Source: Rhodanobacter thiooxydans (GTDB lineage: Bacteria; Pseudomonadota; Gammaproteobacteria; Xanthomonadales; Rhodanobacteraceae). From it: a DNA stretch of 64,000 nucleotides. Positions 51,057-59,599 of the stretch are shown here, piece after piece (position 1 is the stretch's first letter; every line of letters begins with the position of its first letter). The notes under the pieces were generated by a model. The model was given only the letters and a program-made list of their open reading frames with translations. It ran no database searches and was not told where the DNA came from. The translations under genes and the position numbers were made by a program. The stretch spans positions 868,001 through 932,000 of the forward strand of contig NZ_CP088923.1 in the NCBI RefSeq assembly GCF_021545845.1, in the 5' to 3' direction.

Positions 51057-52763
51057 ATGCTCCGACGTCTGCTCCCCGCATGCCTGCTGCTGGCGCTGGC
51101 TGCCTGTTCCTCCAACCAGGGCGCCACCGCCACGGCACCGGTGTCGAAGGAGGAACTGGCGCCGGCGCCGGCCGCCAGCACGCCGGTGGTGCCAGCCACC
51201 AGCGACGCCGTGCAGCGGCACTTGGCCGATTACGCCACGGTGAAGCTCACTGCCGACCTGTCGAAGTTCGACGCGCGGCAGAAGAAGATGATCGCGCTGC
51301 TGGTCGAGGCGGCCGACAGCATGAATGCGATCTACTGGCAGCAGGCGTGGGGCGACAAGAATGCGCTGCTGCAGAAGATCGCCGACCCCGCCACGCGCGA
51401 ATTCGCCGAGATCAACTACGGCCCGTGGAACCGGCTGGACAACGACAAGCCGTTCGTCGACGGCGTCGGCGCGCGCCCACTGGGCGCGCAGTTCTATCCG
51501 GCGGACATGACCAAGGCCGAGTTCGAAGCATCTGCGTTGAAGGACAAGACCGCGCTGTACACCTTGCTGCGCCGCGATGCGCAGGGCCAGCTGGTCACCG
51601 TGCCCTACCACGAGGCGTACAAGGCCGAACTGGAGAAGACCGCCGGCCTGCTGCGCCAGGCCGCGAAACTGGCGGAGGATCCCGGCTTCCGCAAATACCT
51701 CACGCTGCGCGCCGGCGCGCTGCTCAGCGACGACTACCAGGCCAGCGACTTCGCCTGGATGGACATGAAGAAGAACCCGGTCGACCTCGTGATCGGCCCG
51801 ATCGAGACCTACGAGGACCAGCTGTACGGCTACAAGGCCAGCTACGAGTCCTACGTGCTGATCAAGGACCAGGCCTGGAGCAAGAAGCTGGCGCGCTTCG
51901 CCAAGTACCTGCCCGAACTGCAGCGCGAGCTGCCGGTGGCCGACAAGTACAAGGCCGAGAAACCCGGCGCCGACGCCGACCTCAACGCCTACTTCGCCAT
52001 CTACTACGGCGGCGACGCCAACGCGGGCGCCAAGACCATCGCGATCAACCTGCCCAACGACGAACAGGTGCAGCTGAAGAAGGGCACGCGCCGGTTGCAG
52101 CTGGAAAACGTGATGCAGGCGAAGTTCGAGCAGATCATGCTGCCGATCGCCAAGGAGCTGATCGCCGACGACCAGCAGCACAACCTCAGCTTCGACGCGT
52201 TCTTCCAGAACACCATGTTCCACGAAGTCGCCCACGGCCTCGGCATCAAGGAAACCCTCAACGCCAAAGGCACCGTGCGCAAGGCGCTGAAGGACCAGGC
52301 CTCCAGCTTCGAGGAAGGCAAGGCGGACATCCTCGGCCTGTACATGGTGACCAAGCTCGCCGACAAGGGCGAGCTGGACAAGGCCAAGCTGATGGACAAC
52401 TACGTCACCTTCCTCGCCGGCATCCTGCGCTCGGTGCGCTTCGGCGCATCCGATGCACACGCCAAGGCGAACATGGTGCGCTTCAACTTCTTCAAGCAGC
52501 AGGGCGCGTTCAGCCGCGATGAAAAGACCGGCCGCTACCGCGTCGACTTCGACAAGATGACCGCGGCGATGAACGCGCTGTCGGCCGAACTGCTGACCAT
52601 CCAGGGCGACGGCGACTACGATGCGGCGAAGCGGCTCACCGACCAGCTGGGCGCCGTCGACGCCGAACTGGCCGGCGACCTGAAGCGGCTCGACCAGGCG
52701 CATATTCCGGTCGACATCCGCTTCGAGCAAGGGCTGGACGCACTGGGCCTCAAGCAGCCCTGA
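51057..52763 (+). CDS. Lipoprotein with M49-like zinc peptidase domain
   Basis: 568 residues. The N-terminus MLRRLLPACLLLALAACSSNQ has a lipobox (LAAC), so it is a lipoprotein. The catalytic motif is HEVAHGLGI (HEXXH) near residue 395, followed by EEGKADILGLY as the second metal motif; FQNTMFHEVAHG and NAYFAIYYGGDANAGAKT are also family blocks. The relative is dipeptidyl-peptidase III (M49), whose classic motif is HELLGH with one extra residue. ATG 51057 has AAGGA 6 nt upstream. Ends just before a REPIN. Confidence 0.85.
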   Translation: MLRRLLPACLLLALAACSSNQGATATAPVSKEELAPAPAASTPVVPATSDAVQRHLADYATVKLTADLSKFDARQKKMIALLVEAADSMNAIYWQQAWGDKNALLQKIADPATREFAEINYGPWNRLDNDKPFVDGVGARPLGAQFYPADMTKAEFEASALKDKTALYTLLRRDAQGQLVTVPYHEAYKAELEKTAGLLRQAAKLAEDPGFRKYLTLRAGALLSDDYQASDFAWMDMKKNPVDLVIGPIETYEDQLYGYKASYESYVLIKDQAWSKKLARFAKYLPELQRELPVADKYKAEKPGADADLNAYFAIYYGGDANAGAKTIAINLPNDEQVQLKKGTRRLQLENVMQAKFEQIMLPIAKELIADDQQHNLSFDAFFQNTMFHEVAHGLGIKETLNAKGTVRKALKDQASSFEEGKADILGLYMVTKLADKGELDKAKLMDNYVTFLAGILRSVRFGASDAHAKANMVRFNFFKQQGAFSRDEKTGRYRVDFDKMTAAMNALSAELLTIQGDGDYDAAKRLTDQLGAVDAELAGDLKRLDQAHIPVDIRFEQGLDALGLKQP

Positions 52764-52777
52764 GTCGCCCGCCATGT

Positions 52778-52866
52778 TGTAGGAGCCCGCTCGCGGGCGA
52801 TACTCTTTCGAATCCCGAATCCCGAATCCCTGCTCCAAAAGCATCGCCCGCGAGCGGGCTCCTACA
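52778..52866. repeat. REPIN, second copy
   Basis: A 24-bp arm TGTAGGAGCCCGCTCGCGGG... (52778-52801) is inverted at 52843-52866, with a spacer containing CGAATCCCGAATCCCGAATCCC, as in the REPIN at 2824-2900. Its right arm supplies the TAG stop codon of the alpha/beta hydrolase on the minus strand. Confidence 0.9.
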
Positions 52867-53728
52867 CGCGCGGTGATGAGTCGGCGTGGCGGGCGTCGAT
52901 CCAGTCGGCGACGGCTTGCGGGTGTTCGAGGTGCAGGTGGTGGCCGCCTTCCAGGTGGCTGACCGCGATATCCGCCACGCAGGCGGCGCGGGCCTGCATC
53001 ATTGCGTCGGGCAGGTAAGGCGTCGCTGGTTGCGCCAGCAGCAGCGCGGTGGGTGCGTCGATCCCGCGTAGCAGCGCATGCAGCTGCGACTCCGCCAGTC
53101 GTACGGCGCTGGGGCGGGTCAGCCGCGGGTCGCTGCGCCAGCGCCAGCCGCCGTCGGTTTCGGCCAGGCCGCGTTCGACGATCGGCTGCGCCAGTTCGGC
53201 GGGCAGGCCGCTGGCCAGACGACGCGCGGCGACCGCCTGGGCGACGTCGCGGAACACCCGCAGCGGCTTGCCGTTGCCGCTGCGTGGGGCCAGCGCGTCG
53301 CGGAAGCGCTGCAGGGTGTGCGTGCCGTCGTCGCCGAGCGGCCCGAGGCCCTCGACCAGCAGCAGGCGCGCGATCCGCTCCGGCCGTGCCGCGGCGGCCA
53401 GACTGGCGACGCCGGCGCCCAACGAGTGGCCGAGCAGGGTGTAGTGCTCCAGTTGCAGGGCGTCGGCGGCGGCCAGCACCGCCTGCACGTGGTCGACGTA
53501 GTGGTAGCTGGCGCCGGCGGCGAGATGGCCGGAGTGGCCATGGCCGGGCAGGTCCAGCGCGATCACTCGCCAGCGCGCGGCCAGCCGCGGCGCCAGCCGC
53601 GCGAAGCTGCCGGCGTTGTCGAGCCAGCCGTGCAGCGCCAGCAGCGGCGGCAGGCTGTCGTCGCCCCACACCTGCGCGGCCAGGCTCAGCGACGGCAGCG
53701 CGATGCGGCGTTCGTGCGGATCGCTCAC
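52862..53728 (-). CDS. Alpha/beta hydrolase
   Basis: 288 residues from GTG 53728, overlapping the hemH stop by four bases. The oxyanion motif is LLALHGWLDNAGSF, the nucleophile elbow LLGHSLGAGVASL, and the catalytic His is in SHLEGGHHLHLEHP. The substrate is unknown. The stop codon TAG is part of the REPIN right arm (GTAGGAG), so the last residues and stop were set by the repeat. Confidence 0.9.
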   Translation of the reverse strand: MSDPHERRIALPSLSLAAQVWGDDSLPPLLALHGWLDNAGSFARLAPRLAARWRVIALDLPGHGHSGHLAAGASYHYVDHVQAVLAAADALQLEHYTLLGHSLGAGVASLAAAARPERIARLLLVEGLGPLGDDGTHTLQRFRDALAPRSGNGKPLRVFRDVAQAVAARRLASGLPAELAQPIVERGLAETDGGWRWRSDPRLTRPSAVRLAESQLHALLRGIDAPTALLLAQPATPYLPDAMMQARAACVADIAVSHLEGGHHLHLEHPQAVADWIDARHADSSPRV

Positions 53729-54780
53729 GCGTCGGCTTCCGGCCAGCCGCCCAGGTGCCGCTGTACCAGCGCGGCGAGGCTGGCGACCTGTTCGGTGCTG
53801 TCGTTGAGCGCGGGGATGTAGCGCAGTGACTCGCCGCCGGCGGCGGTGAAGAAGTCGCGGTTCTGCATCGCAATCTCCTCCAGCGTCTCCAGGCAGTCCA
53901 CCGCGAAACCGGGGCAGGCCACGTCGAGCCGGCGCACGCCCTCGCCGGCCAGCCGGCGCACGGTGGCGTCGGTATATGGTTCGAGCCAGTGCTCGCGACC
54001 CACCCGCGACTGGAAGCTGACGACCATCTCGTCTTCGCCCAGTCGCAGCCGTTCGCGCAACAGCCGTGCGCTGCGCCGGCACTGCTCCGCATACGGATCG
54101 CCCAGCCGCGCGTAGCGCTCGGGAATGCCGTGGAACGACAGCAGCAGCTTCTCGCCGCGGCCGTGCGACGCCCACCAGCGCTCGATGCTCGTCGCCAGCG
54201 CCGCGATGTGGCCCGGGTCATCGTGATAGTCGTTGACGAGGCGCAGCTCCGGCGGCCAGCGCAGCTGCTTGCAGGCATCGGCCACCGCGTCGATCACCGA
54301 GCCGGTGGAGGTGGCCGAATACTGCGGGTACAGCGGCAGCACCAGCAGTCGACGCACGCCCTCGCGCTGCAGTCGCTCGATCGTCGGCGCCACCGACGGC
54401 TCGCCGTAGCGCATCGCCAGCGCCACCCGCAGCGCGCCGGGGCGCTGGCGGTCGAACTCCGCCTGCAGCGCCGCCGCCAGCGCTTCGCTGCCGTAGCGCA
54501 GCGACGAGCCGCGCTCGTTCCAGATGCGCGCGTAGGCGTGCGCCGAGCGGGCCGGCCGCACGCGCAGGATCACCCCGTGCAGGATCGGCCACCACAGCCA
54601 GCGCGGGTAGTCGATCACCCGCGGGTCGCTGAGGAACTCGGCCAGGTACGGCCGCACCGCGGCGGCGGTCGGCGCCGTCGGCGTGCCCAGGTTGACCAGC
54701 AGCACGCCAGCCTGAACGGGCTGAACGGCCGGCGCATCGGAATCGTCGGCAACGCCGGTATAGTGGTTGCTGCGTGGCAT
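53725..54780 (-). CDS. hemH: Ferrochelatase
   Basis: Inserts ferrous iron into protoporphyrin IX, the last step of haem synthesis; membrane-associated. 351 residues. Blocks: GVLLVNLGTPTAPT, FLSDPRVIDYPRWLWWP, LPLYPQYSATSTGS, LLSFHGIPERYARLGDPY (catalytic His), FQSRVGREHWLEPYTD, VACPGFAVDCLETLEEI. It is followed by the coupled alpha/beta hydrolase and is divergent from the SYLF gene. hemB is at the opposite end of the window. Confidence 0.96.
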   Translation of the reverse strand: MPRSNHYTGVADDSDAPAVQPVQAGVLLVNLGTPTAPTAAAVRPYLAEFLSDPRVIDYPRWLWWPILHGVILRVRPARSAHAYARIWNERGSSLRYGSEALAAALQAEFDRQRPGALRVALAMRYGEPSVAPTIERLQREGVRRLLVLPLYPQYSATSTGSVIDAVADACKQLRWPPELRLVNDYHDDPGHIAALATSIERWWASHGRGEKLLLSFHGIPERYARLGDPYAEQCRRSARLLRERLRLGEDEMVVSFQSRVGREHWLEPYTDATVRRLAGEGVRRLDVACPGFAVDCLETLEEIAMQNRDFFTAAGGESLRYIPALNDSTEQVASLAALVQRHLGGWPEADA

Positions 54781-54875
54781 CGTGACAGTCGTGGCTGCGC
54801 TGACCGCGTAGTCTGCCACAAGCCCGGTGCAGCGCGTGGCGCCGCCCTTTCCCCGAACCCGAGTGGAGCTGCTCC

Positions 54876-55565
54876 ATGTTGAAGACATCGCTGCGACGTC
54901 TGCTGCTGGCCGCACTGGTCCTGTGTCTGCCGAGCGTGGCCGTGCACGCCGAGGACCCGCCGCTGGTGCGCGCCGCCAATGCGGTGCGGGTGATGAACGA
55001 CATCATGCAGGCGCCGGACAAGGCGATCCCGAAGGACCTGCTGCAGAACGCCCGCGCGATCGCGGTGATCCCGGACATGATCAAGGCCGGCTTCATCTTC
55101 GGCGGTCGCCGCGGCGAGGGGCTGATTTCGGTGAAGAGTCCGAACGGCACCTGGTCCAACCCCAGTTTCATCACCATGACCGGCGGCAGCGTGGGCTTCC
55201 AGGCCGGCGTGTCCTCGACCGACGTGATCCTGGTGTTCCGCACCCAGCGCGGCGTGGATTCGATCGTCAACGGCAAGTTCACCCTGGGTGCCGACGCCTC
55301 CGCCGCGGCCGGCCCGGTCGGGCGCACCGCCAGCGCTTCCACCGACGCGCAGATGAAGGCCGAGATCTACTCCTATTCGCGCAGCCGCGGCCTGTTCGCC
55401 GGCGTGGCGCTGGACGGTTCGGCGCTGCGCATCGACTATGATGCGAACGCCGCGGTGTACGGCGCCGGCATCACGCCACGGCGCATCTTCGAGGGCGGCG
55501 TGGGCAACGTGCCGACGCCGGTGGTCGACTTTCGTGACCGTCTCGAAGAGTACACTTCGCGCTGA
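54876..55565 (+). CDS. SYLF (YSC84-like) lipid-binding domain protein, exported
   Basis: 229 residues. Signal peptide MLKTSLRRLLLAALVLCLPSVAVHA. SYLF blocks: LLQNARAIAVIPDMIKAGFIFGGRRGEG, FITMTGGSVGFQAGVSSTDVILVF, GKFTLGADASAAAGPVGR, SYSRSRGLFAGVALDGSAL. SYLF domains bind phosphoinositides in eukaryotes; the bacterial role is unclear. It precedes tatABC by 63 bp. Confidence 0.92.
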   Translation: MLKTSLRRLLLAALVLCLPSVAVHAEDPPLVRAANAVRVMNDIMQAPDKAIPKDLLQNARAIAVIPDMIKAGFIFGGRRGEGLISVKSPNGTWSNPSFITMTGGSVGFQAGVSSTDVILVFRTQRGVDSIVNGKFTLGADASAAAGPVGRTASASTDAQMKAEIYSYSRSRGLFAGVALDGSALRIDYDANAAVYGAGITPRRIFEGGVGNVPTPVVDFRDRLEEYTSR

Positions 55566-55628
55566 TGCGGAAAGGCCGGCGCGCGTGGCTCGATGGGTTT
55601 CCGGTTCCCTCCGTTCTAGAGGTCATTC

Positions 55629-55868
55629 ATGAGTATCTGGCATCTGATAATCCTGCTGGTGGTGGTGGTGGTGATCTTCGGCACCGGCAAGCTTCGCCAC
55701 ATCGGCTCGGACCTCGGCAACGCCATGCGGGACTTCAAGAAAGGCCTCAATGGCGACGAGGACGAGGCCAAGCGCAAGGAAGAGGCCGAGCGCCTGCGCG
55801 CCGATCCGCCGGCCAGCTCCGCTGACAAGGCGACGCAGGGCCAGCGCGACTCCAGCGACCCGAAGTAA
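55629..55868 (+). CDS. tatA: Sec-independent protein translocase subunit TatA
   Basis: 79 residues: one N-terminal membrane helix ([19 protein letters not shown]), the conserved [17 protein letters not shown] hinge and an amphipathic helix with DFKKGL, then an acidic tail. Pore-forming subunit for export of folded twin-arginine proteins. The first gene of tatABC, 27 bp before tatB. Confidence 0.96.
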   Translation: MSIWHLIILLVVVVVIFGTGKLRHIGSDLGNAMRDFKKGLNGDEDEAKRKEEAERLRADPPASSADKATQGQRDSSDPK

Positions 55869-55895
55869 GCCGCGGGCGGCGGGCGGGTTGCGGCG

Positions 55896-56336
55896 ATGAT
55901 CGAGATCAGCTTCGGCAAGCTGGTGCTGCTTGCGCTCATCGCGCTGATCGTGCTCGGCCCGGAGAAACTGCCGGGCGCCGCGCGTACCGCTGGGGCCCTG
56001 CTGCGGCGCATGCGAAGCAGCTGGGACAACGTGCGCGCGGAGGTCGAGCGCGAACTGCAGATCGAGGAGATCAAGCGCGCCGCGCGCGAAGCTGCGGCAA
56101 AGGCGGAAGCGGCGCAGGGCGAACTGGACGCCACGCTGGCGCAGGTGCGCGAGATGCAGCACGCCGCGCTGGCGGTTGACGGCAGCCCGGCAGCCGCCGA
56201 GCCGCCCGCCGCAGTCGCCGGCGCCGCGACCGAGCCGCAGGCGGCAGCGGAGCCAGACCGCGCCACCGGCGACCTGTTCGCCGACACCGCCGCGCCAGCA
56301 CCGAAAGCCCCGGAGTCGCCGCATGGCCGCGCCTGA
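55896..56336 (+). CDS. tatB: Sec-independent protein translocase subunit TatB
   Basis: 146 residues. N-terminal helix FGKLVLLALIALIVLGPEKLP followed by AARTAGALLRRMRSSWDNVRAEVERELQIEEIKRA, the TatB pattern with Glu/Pro-Glu at LGPEKLP, then a coiled Ala/Pro-rich tail. It forms the Tat receptor with TatC. Overlaps tatC by 14 bp. Confidence 0.95.
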   Translation: MIEISFGKLVLLALIALIVLGPEKLPGAARTAGALLRRMRSSWDNVRAEVERELQIEEIKRAAREAAAKAEAAQGELDATLAQVREMQHAALAVDGSPAAAEPPAAVAGAATEPQAAAEPDRATGDLFADTAAPAPKAPESPHGRA

Positions 56337-57081
56337 GCCGGAGGTCGATCTGCAGCAGGGTCTGTTCTCGCACCTGCTGGAACTGCGCTCGCGCCTGCTC
56401 AAGGCCAGCGCCACCGTGCTGGTGGTGCTGCTGGCGCTGGTGCCATTCGCCAACCGCCTGTACACGGAACTGGCCGCGCCGCTGGTGGCGCGGCTGCCCG
56501 AGGGCGCGCACCTGATCGCCACCGAGGTGGCCAGCCCGTTCGTCACGCCGTTGAAGCTGGCGTTCTACGTGGCACTGTTCATCAGCATGCCGATGATCCT
56601 GTATCAGCTGTGGGCCTTCGTCAGCCCCGGTCTGTACAAGCACGAGAAGCGCCTGGCGCGACCGCTGCTGGCCGCGGCGCTGGTGCTGTTCTACATCGGC
56701 TGCGCGTTCGCCTATTTCCTGGTGCTGCCGGCGGCGTTCCGCTTCCTCACCGCGATCACGCCGCAGGGGGTGGAGATGATGACCGACATCACCCACTACC
56801 TCGATTTCGTGATGCTGATGTTCTTCGCATTCGGGCTGTGCTTCGAGGTGCCGGTAGCGGTGGTGGTGCTTGCCGCGGTGGGCGTCATCGACCTGGACAA
56901 GCTGCGCGCCAGCCGGCGCTACGCCATCGTCGGCGCGTTCGCGATCGCCGCGTTCATCACCCCGCCGGACATCACCTCGATGATCATGCTGGCGGTGCCG
57001 ATGTACCTGCTCTACGAGCTGGGCATACTGGCGGTGCGCTGGCTGGTGAAGCCGGGCTCGTTGAAGCGCGACGCCGGCTGA
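56323..57081 (+). CDS. tatC: Sec-independent protein translocase subunit TatC
   Basis: 252 residues with six membrane segments. Blocks: LFSHLLELRSRLLKA, SPFVTPLKLAFYVALFISMPMILYQLWAFVSPGLYKHEKR, MLMFFAFGLCFEVPVAVVVL, RRYAIVGAFAIAAFITPPDITSM. Binds twin-arginine signal peptides. Converges with priA, 7 bp apart. Confidence 0.97.
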   Translation: MAAPEPEVDLQQGLFSHLLELRSRLLKASATVLVVLLALVPFANRLYTELAAPLVARLPEGAHLIATEVASPFVTPLKLAFYVALFISMPMILYQLWAFVSPGLYKHEKRLARPLLAAALVLFYIGCAFAYFLVLPAAFRFLTAITPQGVEMMTDITHYLDFVMLMFFAFGLCFEVPVAVVVLAAVGVIDLDKLRASRRYAIVGAFAIAAFITPPDITSMIMLAVPMYLLYELGILAVRWLVKPGSLKRDAG

Positions 57082-57088
57082 GAGCCTT

Positions 57089-59263
57089 TCAGTAAAGGTC
57101 GATCGGATCGACGTCCAGCGACCAGCGCAACCTGCGCGCCGAGGGCAGTGCGTTCAGCGCCAGCTGCCACGGCCGCAGCATCGCGTGCAACGCCTGCCGG
57201 CTGGCCGATTCCAGCAGCAGCTGGCCACGCTGGCGACCCGCGCGCAGCGGCATCGGCGCGGGCATCGGCCCGGCAACCTGCAGTCGATCGTCGGCGGGCA
57301 GCGCGGCATGCGCGGCGGCTAGGAACGCCTCGACCTGCTCGCGCTGCACCGCTTCGGCGCGCAGCAGCACCTGGTGGCTGTACGGCGGCAGGCGGATCAG
57401 CCGGCGCTCGGCCAGCAGTTCGCGTGCGGCCGCGGCATAACCCTGGGCGAGCAGGCAGCGCAGCAGCGGGTGTTCGGGCTGGTGCGTCTGCAACAGCACG
57501 CGGCCGGGCTTGCGCGCGCGGCCGGCGCGGCCGGCCACCTGCACCACCAGTTGCGCCAGCCGTTCGCCAGCGCGGAAGTCGATGCTGTGCAGGCCTTCGT
57601 CCACGCCGACGATCGCGACCAGGGTGAGGTTGGGCAGGTCGTGGCCCTTGGCCAGCATCTGGGTGCCGACCAGGATCGCCGGCTGGTCGTCGCGCAACGT
57701 GGCCAGCAGCTGCTCGAACGCGTCGCGGCGGCGGGTGGTCTCGCGGTCCACGCGCAGCACCGGCACCTGCGGGAACTGCGCCAGCAGCGCTTCCTCCAGC
57801 CGCTCGGTGCCCTGGCCCTGCGCTTTCAGCTCGCCGGCGCCGCAGGTCGGGCAGGCCGGCGGCACGCGTTGGCGGTAGTCGCAGTGGTGGCAGATCAGTT
57901 GGCGCCGGCCCGCGTGCAGGGTCAATGGGCGCTCGCAGCGCGGGCAGGCCGCGTGCCAGCCGCAGGCATGGCACAGCAGCACCGGTGCGTAGCCGCGGCG
58001 GTTGCGGAACACCAGCGCCTGCTCGCCGCGCGCCACCGTCTCGGCCACCGCGGTCAGCAGCGCCGGCGACAGGCCGTGTTCCAGATGCTGCGCGCGCATG
58101 TCGACGATCTGCACCATGGGCGGTCGCACCGCGCCGGGGCGGGCGCGCAGGTGCAGGCTGCGGTAGCGGCCGGCCTCGACGTTGGCCAGCGACTCCAGCG
58201 ACGGCGTGCCCGAGCCCAGCAGCACCGGCACGCCCAGTGCGCGGGCGCGCACCAGGGCCAGGTCGCGGGCGTGGTAGCGGAAGCCTTCCTGCTGCTTGTA
58301 GGCGCCGTCGTGTTCCTCGTCGACGATGATCAGACCGGCCCGTGGCAGCGGGGTGAACACCGCCGAGCGGGTACCCAGGATCACCCGCGCGCTGCCGGCG
58401 CGGGCGCGCAACCAGGCGCGCGCGCGATCACCCTCGGACAGGTTCGAATGCAGCACCTCGACGCCCACCCCGAGCCGCTCGCGCAGGCGCCGCACGGTCT
58501 GCGGCGCCAGGCCGATCTCCGGCACCAGCAGCAGTGCTTGCCTGTCCTGGGCCAGCACCTGTTCGATCAAGGCCAGGTAGACCTCGGTCTTGCCGCTGCC
58601 GGTGACGCCGTCGAGCAGGAACGGCTGGTATTGGCCGAGGCTGGCGCCGACGCTGGCCACCGCCTGCCGTTGCTCGTCGTTGAGCGGCGGCGCCCGCGAC
58701 GGCGCCAGCGGGCGGACAGACGGCGGTCGCTCGCTGCGTTCGAGCAGGCCGACTGCGGCCAGCCGGCGCGCCGCCTCGCGCCAGCCAGGCTGGCGTTCGC
58801 CCAGTTGCTGCGCGCTCAACGCACCGCCGCTCAGCAGGGCCAGCAGCGCCTTGCTGCTGCCGCGGCGGCTGCCGGCGTCGTGGGCGCTGTGGCCGGCGCT
58901 GGTGAGCGACCAGTATTCGTCGCCGATCGGCGGCAGCGGCTTCGGCTCGCGCAGGGCCAGCGGCAAGGCGTTGGCGTAGGCCTCGCCCGGCGCGCCGAGC
59001 CAGTAGTCGGCGGCCCAGGCCAGGGTCTGCATCAGCTCGGCATCGAGCAGCGCGTCGTCGTCGAGCAGGCGCAGCGTCTGCTTCAGCCGGCCGCCGTCCA
59101 CCGCGGTTTCGGCGTCGATCGCCACCACCACGCCAACCAGCCGGTGGCGACCGAACGGCACCAGCACCCGGCTGCCCACGCCGGCTTCGCCGCTGGCCGG
59201 CGGCAGGTAGTCAAACAGGCTGGGCAGGGGAACCGGCAGGGCGACGCGAAGAACGGCGGGCAT
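57089..59263 (-). CDS. priA: Primosomal replication protein N' (PriA helicase)
   Basis: 3'-5' helicase that restarts stalled replication forks by loading the primosome. 724 residues. N-terminal DNA-binding part VALPVPLPSLFDYLPP and GSRVLVPFGRHRLVG; Walker A LLDGVTGSGKTEVYL near 218; DEEH box LIIVDEEHDGAYKQQEGFRYHARD; zinc-binding Cys pairs (CHACGWHAACPRCERPL, CHHCDYRQRVPPACPTCG); motif VI VAGRAGRARKPG. ATG 59263. A palindrome with two perfect DnaA boxes is about 160 bp upstream of the start. Confidence 0.96.
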   Translation of the reverse strand: MPAVLRVALPVPLPSLFDYLPPASGEAGVGSRVLVPFGRHRLVGVVVAIDAETAVDGGRLKQTLRLLDDDALLDAELMQTLAWAADYWLGAPGEAYANALPLALREPKPLPPIGDEYWSLTSAGHSAHDAGSRRGSSKALLALLSGGALSAQQLGERQPGWREAARRLAAVGLLERSERPPSVRPLAPSRAPPLNDEQRQAVASVGASLGQYQPFLLDGVTGSGKTEVYLALIEQVLAQDRQALLLVPEIGLAPQTVRRLRERLGVGVEVLHSNLSEGDRARAWLRARAGSARVILGTRSAVFTPLPRAGLIIVDEEHDGAYKQQEGFRYHARDLALVRARALGVPVLLGSGTPSLESLANVEAGRYRSLHLRARPGAVRPPMVQIVDMRAQHLEHGLSPALLTAVAETVARGEQALVFRNRRGYAPVLLCHACGWHAACPRCERPLTLHAGRRQLICHHCDYRQRVPPACPTCGAGELKAQGQGTERLEEALLAQFPQVPVLRVDRETTRRRDAFEQLLATLRDDQPAILVGTQMLAKGHDLPNLTLVAIVGVDEGLHSIDFRAGERLAQLVVQVAGRAGRARKPGRVLLQTHQPEHPLLRCLLAQGYAAAARELLAERRLIRLPPYSHQVLLRAEAVQREQVEAFLAAAHAALPADDRLQVAGPMPAPMPLRAGRQRGQLLLESASRQALHAMLRPWQLALNALPSARRLRWSLDVDPIDLY

Positions 59264-59599
59264 GGGCTACCTCGTGGCGGGCCAGTGTAACCGCCGCCCG
59301 CGGCAGCCCGCGTCCGATGGATGGCTGCCGCGGCAGGTGTGCCGCCGCGGTCAGCTTGCGCGGACTTGCTGCCCGCTTGTCGAGGAGTCGTGGGTAAGTG
59401 GCTAGCGTCCGGAGGTTTTTGCGCTTATCCACAAACGTTGTGGATAAGTCTGTGGATGCCACGGGTAGGGGGGGCTTCAAAGCGCACCGTGACGCCTTCG
59501 GCGACACTCTGACGAGGTTTTGGTCACGAAAAAAAGTCCTTTTCGTTCAATGGTCTGCAAATGTCGGCAAGTTGCAGTTCACACAATTGACAACTTGCT
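59264..59599. other. priA upstream region with DnaA boxes and small hairpins
   Basis: 336 bp of non-coding DNA upstream of priA (minus) and past the end of the DUF3667 remnant. It is more AT-rich than its surroundings between 59400 and 59600. Besides the DnaA-box palindrome (59424-59448), GCAAGTTG (59567-59574) pairs with CAACTTGC (59591-59598). I could not assign the priA promoter. Confidence 0.6.
59424..59459. promoter_or_regulatory. Palindromic pair of perfect DnaA boxes plus a third box
   Basis: TTATCCACA (59425-59433) and its inverted partner TGTGGATAA (59439-59447) are perfect DnaA boxes in an 11-bp palindrome with a 3-nt centre; TGTGGATGC (59451-59459) is a weaker third. No dnaA or oriC gene set is nearby. 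It could be a DnaA-controlled priA promoter, a DnaA titration site or only a strong hairpin. Confidence 0.7.

Noticed and set aside
49074..54278. A 1734-codon open frame on the minus strand across DUF1993, MFS, M49, hydrolase and hemH genes
   Set aside because: Only its last part is real (DUF1993). The rest is out of frame with well-supported genes on both strands and reads as low-complexity Arg/Ala text, a common by-product of high GC.
59424..59459. The DnaA-box palindrome as the chromosomal replication origin
   Set aside because: Only two perfect boxes and one weak box, no AT-rich unwinding element identified, and no dnaA, dnaN, rpmH or gyrB nearby.
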